Source: Ruminococcaceae bacterium UBA7217 (lineage in GTDB: Bacteria; Bacillota; Clostridia; Oscillospirales; Acutalibacteraceae). Taken from it: a stretch of DNA of 64,000 nucleotides. Numbering within the stretch: position 1 is the stretch's first letter; every line of letters starts with the position of its first letter. A program made the position numbers and the translations under genes. Below the pieces are notes generated by a model, which had not been told where the DNA came from, ran no database searches, and was given only the letters and a program-made list of their open reading frames with translations. This document shows positions 27,656 through 35,491 of the stretch, piece after piece. The DNA lies in contig DKTZ01000035.1 in the NCBI GenBank assembly GCA_002490425.1, positions 20,341 through 84,340 of the forward strand, in the 5' to 3' direction.

Positions 27656-28576
27656 TTGAATATTTTACATATTAAATATGCGGTTGAGGTTGCAAAGGCA
27701 GGCTCGCTTAACAAGGCGGCGGAAAAGCTTTTAACTGCCGCACCGAATGTAAGCAGAGCCATAAAAGACCTTGAAGCAGACATCGGCATTACAATTTTTG
27801 AACGCACAGCAAAAGGAATGGAAGTAACTCCCGACGGCGAGGAATTTATAAGCTATGCCAAAGGAATTTTAAATCAGATTGAAGAGGTCGAGGCTTTTTA
27901 CAAAAGCGGCTCGGCAAAAAAGCAGAAATTTTCAATTTCAGTCCCCCGTGCTTGCTATATTTCAGAGGCCTTTGCACAGTTTTCAAAATCGCTTACTAAA
28001 GATTCAGCCGAAATTTTTTATAAAGAAACAAACTCTCAGCGTACAATCCGCAATATACTCGAAAACGGCTACAAGCTCGGAATTATAAGATATGCTGAAA
28101 ATTACGACAGATATTTCAAGGCAATGCTTGAGGAAAAGGGTCTTTGCTATGAGCTTGTTACAGAATTTTCATATTCGCTGATTATGAGTGCAGAAAATCC
28201 GCTTGCGAAAAAAGAAACGGTAACATTTGACGATTTAACCGATTTCATTGAAATTGCCCACGCTGACCCGTACGTTCCCTCAATGCCCCTTTCAAAGGTG
28301 GTCAAGGAAGAACTGCCCGACAACATTAACCGCCGCATATTCATTTTTGAGCGTGCAAGCCAATTTGATTTGCTTTCAAACAATCCCGAAACCTTTATGT
28401 GGGTATCCCCTGCTCCGGAAAAACTGTTAAAGCGCTTCGGACTTGTTCAAAAAAAATGTGTTGATAACAAAAAAATCTATAAAGATGTGCTGATTTACAA
28501 GAACGGGTACAAATTATCCTCTCTTGACAGAGAATTTATTACGGAGCTTTGCAATTCCAAAAGAAAATATATGTAA
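27656..28576 (+). CDS. LysR-family transcriptional regulator
   Basis: About 306 residues. The N-terminal winged helix-turn-helix (MNILHIKYAVEVAKAGSLNK, then SRAIKDLEADIGITIFER) is typical LysR, followed by a periplasmic-binding-like effector domain. I prefer a TTG start at 27656, because GGTGAG lies 5-6 bases upstream. The GTG at 27647 overlaps that site and has no ribosome site of its own. The gene lies just before the adhE-hydrogenase cluster and faces the same way. Control of that cluster is possible but not shown. Confidence 0.85.
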   Translation: MNILHIKYAVEVAKAGSLNKAAEKLLTAAPNVSRAIKDLEADIGITIFERTAKGMEVTPDGEEFISYAKGILNQIEEVEAFYKSGSAKKQKFSISVPRACYISEAFAQFSKSLTKDSAEIFYKETNSQRTIRNILENGYKLGIIRYAENYDRYFKAMLEEKGLCYELVTEFSYSLIMSAENPLAKKETVTFDDLTDFIEIAHADPYVPSMPLSKVVKEELPDNINRRIFIFERASQFDLLSNNPETFMWVSPAPEKLLKRFGLVQKKCVDNKKIYKDVLIYKNGYKLSSLDREFITELCNSKRKYM

Positions 28577-28590
28577 TTTTTCTTTTTTTC

Positions 28591-28616
28591 AGGTATTATA
28601 TATATTGATAATACCT
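28591..28616. promoter_or_regulatory. 9-bp inverted repeat between the LysR gene and adhE
   Basis: AGGTATTAT (28591-28599) and ATAATACCT (28608-28616) are perfect inverted copies around an 8-base centre. The stem is AT-rich and the following bases are not a clean T-run, so it may be an operator or a weak terminator for the LysR gene. Confidence 0.4.
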
Positions 28617-28652
28617 CTTATATATTTTAAGAATTCCTGTAAAGTAAAAACT

Positions 28653-28670
28653 ATGTTAAAATATTAACGA
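28653..28670. promoter_or_regulatory. Rex-type redox operator upstream of adhE
   Basis: ATGTTAAAATATTAACGA matches 12 of the 14 specified positions of the Rex consensus TTGTTAA-N4-TTAACAA used in clostridia. It lies 62 bases before the adhE ATG. Rex represses adhE-type genes when NADH/NAD+ is low, so this site fits the downstream genes. No rex gene lies in the window. Confidence 0.65.
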
Positions 28671-28732
28671 AGTCAAAAAGTAACAAATTGACTAATATGT
28701 AATACTAAATATATATTTTCAGGAGGACTAAA

Positions 28733-31438
28733 ATGGAAGCTGAGAAATACGAAATCATTGACAGCGTTGAAAAGCTTGAAGAAGCAATAAAACGCACAAG
28801 AGAAGCTCAGGCAGAATTTGCAAAATTCACTCAGGAGCAGGTTGACAAAATCTTTCTTGCGGCGGCGTCGGCTGCAAATAAAGCAAGAATTCCGCTTGCA
28901 AAAATGGCTGTTGAAGAAACAGGAATGGGTGTTGTCGAGGACAAGGTAATTAAAAACAACTATGCCGCTGAATACATTTACAACGCTTACAAGGACACAA
29001 AGACCTGCGGCGTTATTGAAGAGGATAAGGCTTTCGGCATTAAAAAGATTGCTGAGCCTATAGGCGTTATTGCCGCTGTTATCCCCACAACGAACCCCAC
29101 ATCTACCGCAATTTTCAAGTGCCTTATCGCTCTTAAAACACGCAATGCAATTATTATTTCTCCCCACCCGAGAGCTAAAAAGTCCACTATTGAGGCGGCA
29201 AAAATCGTTCTTGAAGCCGCTGTCAAGGCAGGCGCTCCCGAGGGCATAATCAACTGGATTGACATCCCCTCTCTTGAACTTACAAATACCGTTATGAAAG
29301 AAGCGGACATTATCCTTGCAACAGGCGGCCCCGGAATGGTTAAAGCGGCTTATTCAAGCGGTAAACCTGCTCTGGGCGTAGGAGCCGGCAATACTCCCGC
29401 AATTATTGACGACAGTGCGGATATTCTTCTTGCAGTTAACTCAATTATTCATTCAAAGACCTTTGACAACGGTATGATTTGCGCATCTGAGCAGTCAGTC
29501 ATTGTCCTTAAAGATGTTTATGACGCAGTTAAGGCGGAATTTGCCGCAAGAGGCTGTTATTTCCTCAAAGGTACTGAAATCGAAAAGGTTAGAAAGACAA
29601 TCATAATAAACGGTGCGCTTAACGCAAAAATCGTAGGTCAGTCCGCCGCAAGAATTGCAGAGCTTGCAGGGGTAACCGTTCCCGAGGGCACAAAAATTCT
29701 TATCGGCGAGGTTGAAAATGTTGATATAAGCGAAGAATTTGCACACGAAAAGCTCTCACCCGTTCTTGCAATGTATAAAGCCGCAGACTTTGAGGACGCT
29801 CTCTCAAAAGCCGAGCACCTTATCGCTGACGGCGGCTACGGACATACATCTTCCGTTTATCTTAACGAGGTTACCGAGCAGGAAAAACTCCGTGAGTTTT
29901 CGGCGAGAATGAAAACCTGCCGTGTTCTTGTAAACACTCCGTCATCACACGGCGGTATCGGCGACCTTTACAACTTTAAGCTTGCTCCCTCTCTTACCCT
30001 CGGCTGCGGTTCTTGGGGCGGCAACTCGGTTTCGGAAAATGTCGGTGTAAAGCATCTTATTAACATTAAGACTGTTGCAGAAAGAAGGGAAAATATGCTT
30101 TGGTTCCGTGCGCCCGAAAAGGTTTACATTAAAAAGGGATGTCTGCCCGTTGCTCTTGACGAGCTTAGAACTGTAAGAAAAGCGCAAAAGGCATTTATTG
30201 TTACAGACTCATTCCTCTATGAAAACGGATACACTAAGCCGATTACGGACAAATTAGACGAAATCGGCATTGCACATACAACCTTCTTCAATGTTCAGCC
30301 CGACCCGACTCTTAAAAATGCTCAGGACGGCGTTGAGCAAATGAGAGCATTCAAGCCCGACACAATCATTGCTTTGGGCGGCGGTTCTGCAATGGACGCA
30401 GCAAAAATTATGTGGGTTCTTTACGAGCACCCCGAAGCAGACTTTATGGATATGGCAATGCGCTTTATTGATATCCGTAAGCGTGTTTACACCTTCCCCA
30501 AAATGGGCGAAAAAGCTTATTTCATCGCAATTCCCACATCGGCAGGCACAGGCTCAGAGGTTACCCCCTTTGCGGTTATCACCGATGAGAAAACGGGAGT
30601 TAAATACCCCCTTGCAGACTATCAGCTTATGCCCAATATGGCGATTATTGATACTGATTTCCATATGTCCGCACCAAAAGGTCTTACAGCGGCATCGGGT
30701 ATTGACGCAGTAACACACGCTCTCGAAGCTTATGCGGCAATGCTTGCAACGGATTACACAGATTCACTTGCTATCGGTGCTCTTAAGAGTATATTCAAAT
30801 ATCTCCCCCGTGCTTACGACAACGGTCAGAACGATATTGAGGCAAGAGAAAAAATGGCTAACGCCGCAACAATGGCAGGTATGGCATTTGCAAATGCATT
30901 CTTAGGTGTTTGCCACTCAATGGCTCATAAACTCGGTGCATTCCACCACCTGCCCCACGGCGTTGCAAACGCACTTATGATTGAAGAGGTTCTGAGATTT
31001 AATGCGGCGGAAGCTCCCGCAAAAATGGGTACATTCTCACAGTATGACCACCCGCACACACTCGCACGCTATGCTGAAGTTGCAGACGCTTTAGGTCTCG
31101 GCGGAAAAACAGATGAAGAAAAGCTCGAAAATCTTATCAAGGCAATAAACGACCTCAAAGCAAGAGTCGGTATTAAAGAAACTATTAAGGATTACGGCGT
31201 TGACGAAAAGGTATTCCTTGACAGACTTGACGAAATGACCGAACAGGCATTTGACGACCAGTGCACGGGCGCCAACCCGAGGTATCCGCTTATGAGTGAA
31301 ATTAAGCAGATGTACCTTAACGCTTACTACGGCGGCAGGCATTTCACCGAAAAAGCAATGCCAACAGCTTTAGATATTGAAGATGTAGCCGAAACAGATA
31401 AAGTTAAAAAGAATTACCGCAAAGGTAAAAAAGCATAA
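28733..31438 (+). CDS. adhE: Bifunctional acetaldehyde-CoA / alcohol dehydrogenase AdhE
   Basis: A 901-residue two-domain enzyme. The N-terminal acetylating aldehyde dehydrogenase half has the catalytic Cys in FDNGMICASEQ. The C-terminal iron-dependent alcohol dehydrogenase half carries IIALGGGSAMDAAK and the iron-binding histidines in THALEAY and CHSMAHKLGAFHHLPHG. It reduces acetyl-CoA to ethanol with two NADH. It is preceded by AGGAGG and heads a six-gene same-strand cluster. In Ruminococcus albus 7 the equivalent gene (Aad) is co-transcribed with hydS and hydA2 and is needed at high H2. Confidence 0.96.
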   Translation: MEAEKYEIIDSVEKLEEAIKRTREAQAEFAKFTQEQVDKIFLAAASAANKARIPLAKMAVEETGMGVVEDKVIKNNYAAEYIYNAYKDTKTCGVIEEDKAFGIKKIAEPIGVIAAVIPTTNPTSTAIFKCLIALKTRNAIIISPHPRAKKSTIEAAKIVLEAAVKAGAPEGIINWIDIPSLELTNTVMKEADIILATGGPGMVKAAYSSGKPALGVGAGNTPAIIDDSADILLAVNSIIHSKTFDNGMICASEQSVIVLKDVYDAVKAEFAARGCYFLKGTEIEKVRKTIIINGALNAKIVGQSAARIAELAGVTVPEGTKILIGEVENVDISEEFAHEKLSPVLAMYKAADFEDALSKAEHLIADGGYGHTSSVYLNEVTEQEKLREFSARMKTCRVLVNTPSSHGGIGDLYNFKLAPSLTLGCGSWGGNSVSENVGVKHLINIKTVAERRENMLWFRAPEKVYIKKGCLPVALDELRTVRKAQKAFIVTDSFLYENGYTKPITDKLDEIGIAHTTFFNVQPDPTLKNAQDGVEQMRAFKPDTIIALGGGSAMDAAKIMWVLYEHPEADFMDMAMRFIDIRKRVYTFPKMGEKAYFIAIPTSAGTGSEVTPFAVITDEKTGVKYPLADYQLMPNMAIIDTDFHMSAPKGLTAASGIDAVTHALEAYAAMLATDYTDSLAIGALKSIFKYLPRAYDNGQNDIEAREKMANAATMAGMAFANAFLGVCHSMAHKLGAFHHLPHGVANALMIEEVLRFNAAEAPAKMGTFSQYDHPHTLARYAEVADALGLGGKTDEEKLENLIKAINDLKARVGIKETIKDYGVDEKVFLDRLDEMTEQAFDDQCTGANPRYPLMSEIKQMYLNAYYGGRHFTEKAMPTALDIEDVAETDKVKKNYRKGKKA

Positions 31439-31456
31439 ATAAGGGAGGGCGACACA

Positions 31457-32206
31457 ATGAAACTTGACAGAGTAATAGCAGTAAGAAACAGTAAAACCGT
31501 TTACCGTGACGGCGACAGATGCATTAAAGTTTTCAATGAGGATTATTCCAAGGCAGATGTACTCAACGAGGCTCTCAATCAGGCAAGAATTGAGGAAACA
31601 GGTCTTAACATTCCTAAAATTCTTGAAGTCAGTATGATTGACGGCAAATGGGCAATTGTTTCGGAATATATCAAGGGTAAAACTCTTCAGCAGCTTATGG
31701 ATGAAGACCCTGACAAGAAAAACGAATATATTGAGATGCTTGTTGACATTCAGCTCGGTATTCACGAAAAGGAATGTCCGCTTCTTAACAAGCTTAAGGA
31801 TAAAATGAACAGAAAAATCTGCCAGAGCACACTTGACGCAACAACACGCTATGACCTGCACACCCGCCTTGAGGGTATGCCCAAGCACAAAAAGGTTTGC
31901 CACGGCGACTTTAATCCCTCAAACGTAATAATTACAGAGGACGGCACGCCCTATATTATTGACTGGGCACACGCAACACAGGGCAATGCCTCGGCAGACG
32001 CCGCAAGAACATATCTTCTCTTCTGGCTCGGCGGCGACATTGAGGGTGCAAAGACATATCTTGATATATTCTGCAAAAAAAGCAATACCGCAAAGCAATA
32101 TGTTCAAAAATGGATGCCCATTGTTGCCGCTTCACAGTCAGTTAAGGGCAATCAGGCAGAAAGAGAATTCCTGCTTTCCTGGGTAGATGTTGTAGATTAC
32201 GAATAA
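31457..32206 (+). CDS. APH/choline-kinase-fold protein or small-molecule kinase
   Basis: A 249-residue kinase-fold protein. CHGDFNPSNVI holds the catalytic Asp and metal-binding Asn, and YIIDWAHA the metal-binding Asp, as in aminoglycoside phosphotransferases. The N-lobe has VSEYIKGKTLQQL. It is 18 bases after adhE. The R. albus 7 cluster is described as containing a putative serine/threonine protein kinase at the matching place, so a protein substrate is plausible. From the sequence alone a small-molecule kinase cannot be excluded. Confidence 0.75.
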   Translation: MKLDRVIAVRNSKTVYRDGDRCIKVFNEDYSKADVLNEALNQARIEETGLNIPKILEVSMIDGKWAIVSEYIKGKTLQQLMDEDPDKKNEYIEMLVDIQLGIHEKECPLLNKLKDKMNRKICQSTLDATTRYDLHTRLEGMPKHKKVCHGDFNPSNVIITEDGTPYIIDWAHATQGNASADAARTYLLFWLGGDIEGAKTYLDIFCKKSNTAKQYVQKWMPIVAASQSVKGNQAEREFLLSWVDVVDYE

Positions 32207-32218
32207 GGAGTTAAAATT

Positions 32219-32458
32219 ATGAAGGTTACGGTTTGCATCGGCAGTTCATGCCACATTAAGGGTTCAAGACAGGTTGTTGAACAGCTTCAGTATCTTATCA
32301 GCGAAAACGGTCTCGGCGATAAGGTTGAGCTTGGCGGCACATTCTGTATGGGCAAATGCCAGCAGGGCGTCTGCGTTACCATTGACGGCGAGTTTTTCTC
32401 AGTTTCACCTGAAACAGTGGAAACATTCTTTAATGACAATATAAAAGCAAAGCTTTAA
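32219..32458 (+). CDS. Thioredoxin-like [2Fe-2S] ferredoxin (NuoE/HydC-type)
   Basis: A 79-residue thioredoxin-fold protein. Cysteines at 6, 11, 43 and 47 follow the C-x4-C-x31-C-x3-C pattern of NuoE-type [2Fe-2S] domains, with an extra Cys at 52. It could pass electrons between the hydrogenase proteins or act as a redox sensor. It starts 12 bases after the kinase gene. Confidence 0.82.
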   Translation: MKVTVCIGSSCHIKGSRQVVEQLQYLISENGLGDKVELGGTFCMGKCQQGVCVTIDGEFFSVSPETVETFFNDNIKAKL

Positions 32459-32484
32459 TACTGCGTAATTTTTAAAAAGGGTTA

Positions 32485-32509
32485 CATCTGCCGGAAAAAA
32501 CGGCGGGTG
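32485..32509 (+). other. Intercistronic hairpin before hydS
   Basis: CATCTGCCG and CGGCGGGTG form a 9-bp stem with two G-U pairs and an A-rich 7-base loop. It lacks a T-run directly after it and lies just before the hydS promoter. It could attenuate read-through from adhE or protect the upstream message. Confidence 0.45.
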
Positions 32510-32517
32510 TGCCCGAT

Positions 32518-32546
32518 TTGACGTTTTTATACATTTCAGTTACAAT
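32518..32546 (+). promoter_or_regulatory. Internal sigma-A promoter for hydS
   Basis: TTGACG (32518-32523), 17-base spacer, TACAAT (32541-32546), about 34 bases before the hydS ATG. It suggests that the sensor can be made independently of adhE. Confidence 0.7.
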
Positions 32547-32580
32547 GATATTAAAATAAATTGAGAGGATGTAACGGATA

Positions 32581-34260
32581 ATGCCGAACTGTTTAACATT
32601 AAAAAAATCCAACTGCAAAAACTGCTATAAATGTATTCGCCACTGTCCCGTAAAGGCAATCCGTTTTTCGGGAAATCAGGCTCATATCATCGGCAACGAG
32701 TGTATTCTTTGCGGTCAGTGCTTTGTTGTCTGTCCTCAAAATGCAAAGGAAATTGTTGACGAAACCGAAAAGGTTAAGGTTCTTCTTCAGTCGGGCGACC
32801 CCGTTATTGTCAGTCTTGCACCGTCATTTGTTGCCAATTACGACGGCACGGGAATAAATTCAATGAGAAAGGCACTTAAAAAGCTGGGCTTTTACGATGT
32901 TGAAGAAACGGCAATCGGTGCAACAATAGTAAAAACAGAATACGAAAGAATGATTAAAGAGGATGAGAGGGATCTTATAATTTCCTCATGCTGTCATTCC
33001 ATAAATCTTCTTATTCAAAAGCATTACCCCGCGGCGCTCCCGTACCTTGCGGACATAATGTCCCCAATGCAGGCGCACTGTACCGATATAAAAAAGCGTT
33101 ATAAAAATGCTAAAACCGTTTTCATAGGACCTTGCGTTGCAAAAAAGGACGAGGCAGAGCATTACGAGGGAATTGTCGACGCAGTTTTAACCTTTGAGGA
33201 ACTAACCCAATGGCTGAAAGCAGAAAACATTGAAATTGAGTCGGAAACAGACAACGATGTTTGCAGCCGTGCGCGTTTCTTCCCGACAACAGGCGGTATA
33301 CTTAAAACTATGGCTCAGGAAAACACGGGTTATACATATTTAGCAATTGACGGAGTTGAAAACTGTATTGCCGCACTTAAAGACATCGAAAGCGGTAAAA
33401 TTCATAACTGCTTTATTGAAATGTCAGCTTGTGTCGGCAGCTGTTCGGGCGGCCCCGTTATGGAGAAATACCACCGCACAGCGGCAGTTAAGGATTACAT
33501 TACCATTGCAAATTATGCAGGTCCTAAGGATTTTGAGATATCTCAGCCTGCGGCAAAGGACCTTAAAAAGAACTTTGAATTTATTGAACAGCGTCTTCCG
33601 CAGCCGAGCGAGAGTGAAATTAACGCAGTGCTTCGTCAGATGGGCAAATTCAAGCCCTCACAGGAGCTTAACTGCGGCTCCTGCGGCTATAATACCTGCC
33701 GTGAAAAGGCGGCGGCGATAATTCAGGGTAAGGCTGAAATTTCAATGTGTCTGCCTTTCCTTAAGGATAAAGCCGAGAGCTTTTCCGATACTGTTGTCAA
33801 CAATTCACCAAACGGACTTATTGTACTTAACGAACAGCTTGAGGTTCAGCAGATTAACAAAGCCGCAAAAGAAATTATGAACATCCGCTATGACTCGGAT
33901 GTTCTCGGCACGCAGGTTATAAGAATCCTTGACCCTGCGCCCTTTATGAAGGTTCGTGACACAGGCAGAGGAATACACAACGAGCGTGTTTACCTTGCCG
34001 AATACAAGCGTTACGTTGAGCAAACCATTGTTTACGACCGTGATTCAAGAATGCTTGTGGGCATTATGCGTGATGTTACCGACGAGCAGTATGAGAGAGA
34101 AAAGAAAGAGGATATAAGCAAGCAAACAGTTGAGGTTGCCGACAAGGTTGTTGAAAAGCAGATGAGAATTGTTCAGGAAATAGCATCACTTCTCGGTGAA
34201 ACCGCCGCTGAAACGAAAATTGCACTTTCAAAGCTTAAGGAGTCAATAACCGATGAATGA
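32581..34260 (+). CDS. hydS: Sensory [FeFe]-hydrogenase with PAS domain (HydS-like)
   Basis: A 559-residue protein. Two [4Fe-4S] ferredoxin motifs use Cys 12/15/18/22 and 41/44/47/51. The H-cluster domain follows: SSCCHS (137-138), GPCVAKK (185) and FIEMSACVGSCSGG (284, 288). Next come a four-Cys motif (365, 368, 373, 390), a PAS domain (about 400-510) and a helical C-terminus. L1 has His where catalytic enzymes have Pro (CCP), and L3 lacks the usual GGG. Both fit the sensory group rather than a high-turnover hydrogenase. In R. albus 7 a PAS-bearing hydrogenase beside hydA2 was proposed to sense H2. The stop overlaps the phosphatase start by 8 bases. Confidence 0.87.
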   Translation: MPNCLTLKKSNCKNCYKCIRHCPVKAIRFSGNQAHIIGNECILCGQCFVVCPQNAKEIVDETEKVKVLLQSGDPVIVSLAPSFVANYDGTGINSMRKALKKLGFYDVEETAIGATIVKTEYERMIKEDERDLIISSCCHSINLLIQKHYPAALPYLADIMSPMQAHCTDIKKRYKNAKTVFIGPCVAKKDEAEHYEGIVDAVLTFEELTQWLKAENIEIESETDNDVCSRARFFPTTGGILKTMAQENTGYTYLAIDGVENCIAALKDIESGKIHNCFIEMSACVGSCSGGPVMEKYHRTAAVKDYITIANYAGPKDFEISQPAAKDLKKNFEFIEQRLPQPSESEINAVLRQMGKFKPSQELNCGSCGYNTCREKAAAIIQGKAEISMCLPFLKDKAESFSDTVVNNSPNGLIVLNEQLEVQQINKAAKEIMNIRYDSDVLGTQVIRILDPAPFMKVRDTGRGIHNERVYLAEYKRYVEQTIVYDRDSRMLVGIMRDVTDEQYEREKKEDISKQTVEVADKVVEKQMRIVQEIASLLGETAAETKIALSKLKESITDE

Positions 34261-35425
34261 TTTATGTGCCGATATTGGATATAAAAGTATAAATCATTAC
34301 GGCGAAGAACTTTGCGGCGACCATGTTGACATTGTTGAGCCGAATGATGAATCAACCGTTATTGTGCTTTCGGACGGTCTTGGAAGCGGCGTTAAGGCGA
34401 GCATTCTCTCTACTCTTACGTCAAAAATTATTTCTACTATGCTGTCCGAAGGCTTATCGCTTGAGGAATGTGTTGAAACCATAGCCGCAACCTTACCTGT
34501 TTGCTCGGTAAGGGGCGTTGCTTATTCGACATTTACGATTATTCACCTTAAGCAAAACCAAACCGCTGAAATTATTCAGTACGATAACCCCCATGCAATT
34601 ATTATCCGTGACGAGAAAAATTGGGACTATCCCAAAACGGAAATGAATATAGGCGGAAAGAAAATTTTTAAATCCGTTATCAAATTGCAGGAAAATGACA
34701 TTTTTATCGCAATGAGCGACGGCTGTCCCCACGCAGGCATAGGCACTGCCTACAATTTCGGCTGGAAGAGAGAGGATATAATCACCTTTATGGAGGCGCT
34801 CGCACACGTCGGATACACTGCGAAAACGCTTTCCACAATGCTTGTTGACGAATGTGACAATCTTTACGGTCACGAGCCGGGCGACGATGCAACAGCCTGT
34901 GTTGTAAAAATACGAAAAAGAGAGCCGATGAATATTCTGTTCGGCCCGCCCTCAAACCGTGACGATGCAGACAGAATGATGTCCCTGTTTTTCGGGAAAG
35001 AGGGCAAGCACATTATCTGCGGCGGAACAACCTCGTCAATTGCCGCTAAATTTTTGAGAAAGCCTCTCAGAGCATCGCTTAATTTTGAGCAGAGCGACAT
35101 TCCCCCTATTGCGGAGCTTGAGGGTGTTGACCTCGTAACCGAGGGCGTTATTACTGTCAACAGAGTACTTGAATACGCTAAGGACTACCTTGCGGAGAAT
35201 AAGCAGTACGAGCATTGGGGCTTTAAAAATGACGGAGCGTCTTTAATTTGCCGTTTGCTTTTTGAAGAGGCTACGGATATAAACTTTTATGTTGGCAGAG
35301 CAATAAATCCTGCTCACCAAAACCCCGACTTGCCCATAAATTTCAGCATAAAAATGAATCTTGTTGAAGAGCTTTCAAAATGTCTTAAACAGATGGGCAA
35401 AAAAATCAAAGTCAGTTATTTTTAA
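34253..35425 (+). CDS. SpoIIE-family PP2C phosphatase with extra C-terminal domain
   Basis: A 390-residue protein. The first roughly 220 residues are a SpoIIE-like PP2C phosphatase: VLSDGLGSG near 40 and FIAMSDG, with GDDATACVV near the end of the fold. They are followed by a domain of about 165 residues that I do not recognise, beginning NILFGPPSNRDDADRMM and containing ICGGTTSSIAAKFL. Its start overlaps the hydS stop, indicating coupled synthesis. With the kinase gene upstream it could set the phosphorylation state of a regulator in response to HydS. Confidence 0.85.
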   Translation: MNDLCADIGYKSINHYGEELCGDHVDIVEPNDESTVIVLSDGLGSGVKASILSTLTSKIISTMLSEGLSLEECVETIAATLPVCSVRGVAYSTFTIIHLKQNQTAEIIQYDNPHAIIIRDEKNWDYPKTEMNIGGKKIFKSVIKLQENDIFIAMSDGCPHAGIGTAYNFGWKREDIITFMEALAHVGYTAKTLSTMLVDECDNLYGHEPGDDATACVVKIRKREPMNILFGPPSNRDDADRMMSLFFGKEGKHIICGGTTSSIAAKFLRKPLRASLNFEQSDIPPIAELEGVDLVTEGVITVNRVLEYAKDYLAENKQYEHWGFKNDGASLICRLLFEEATDINFYVGRAINPAHQNPDLPINFSIKMNLVEELSKCLKQMGKKIKVSYF

Positions 35426-35491
35426 GTCGGCGAGTATAATCAGATAAAAAACTGTTTCGGATTGTATTTGTCAACTCAAGGAGAAAGCAGT

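Noticed and set aside
28601..28720. Sigma-A promoter for adhE
   Set aside because: TTGATA (28605) and TTGACT (28688) lack well-spaced -10 partners. The best pairing (TTGACT-18-TATATT) would start transcription inside the ribosome site, so no call was made.
31370..31903. Leftward 177-codon frame opposite adhE and the kinase gene
   Set aside because: It is antisense to two well-supported genes; the Phe/Leu/Val/Asn-rich product is the shadow expected from their codon use.
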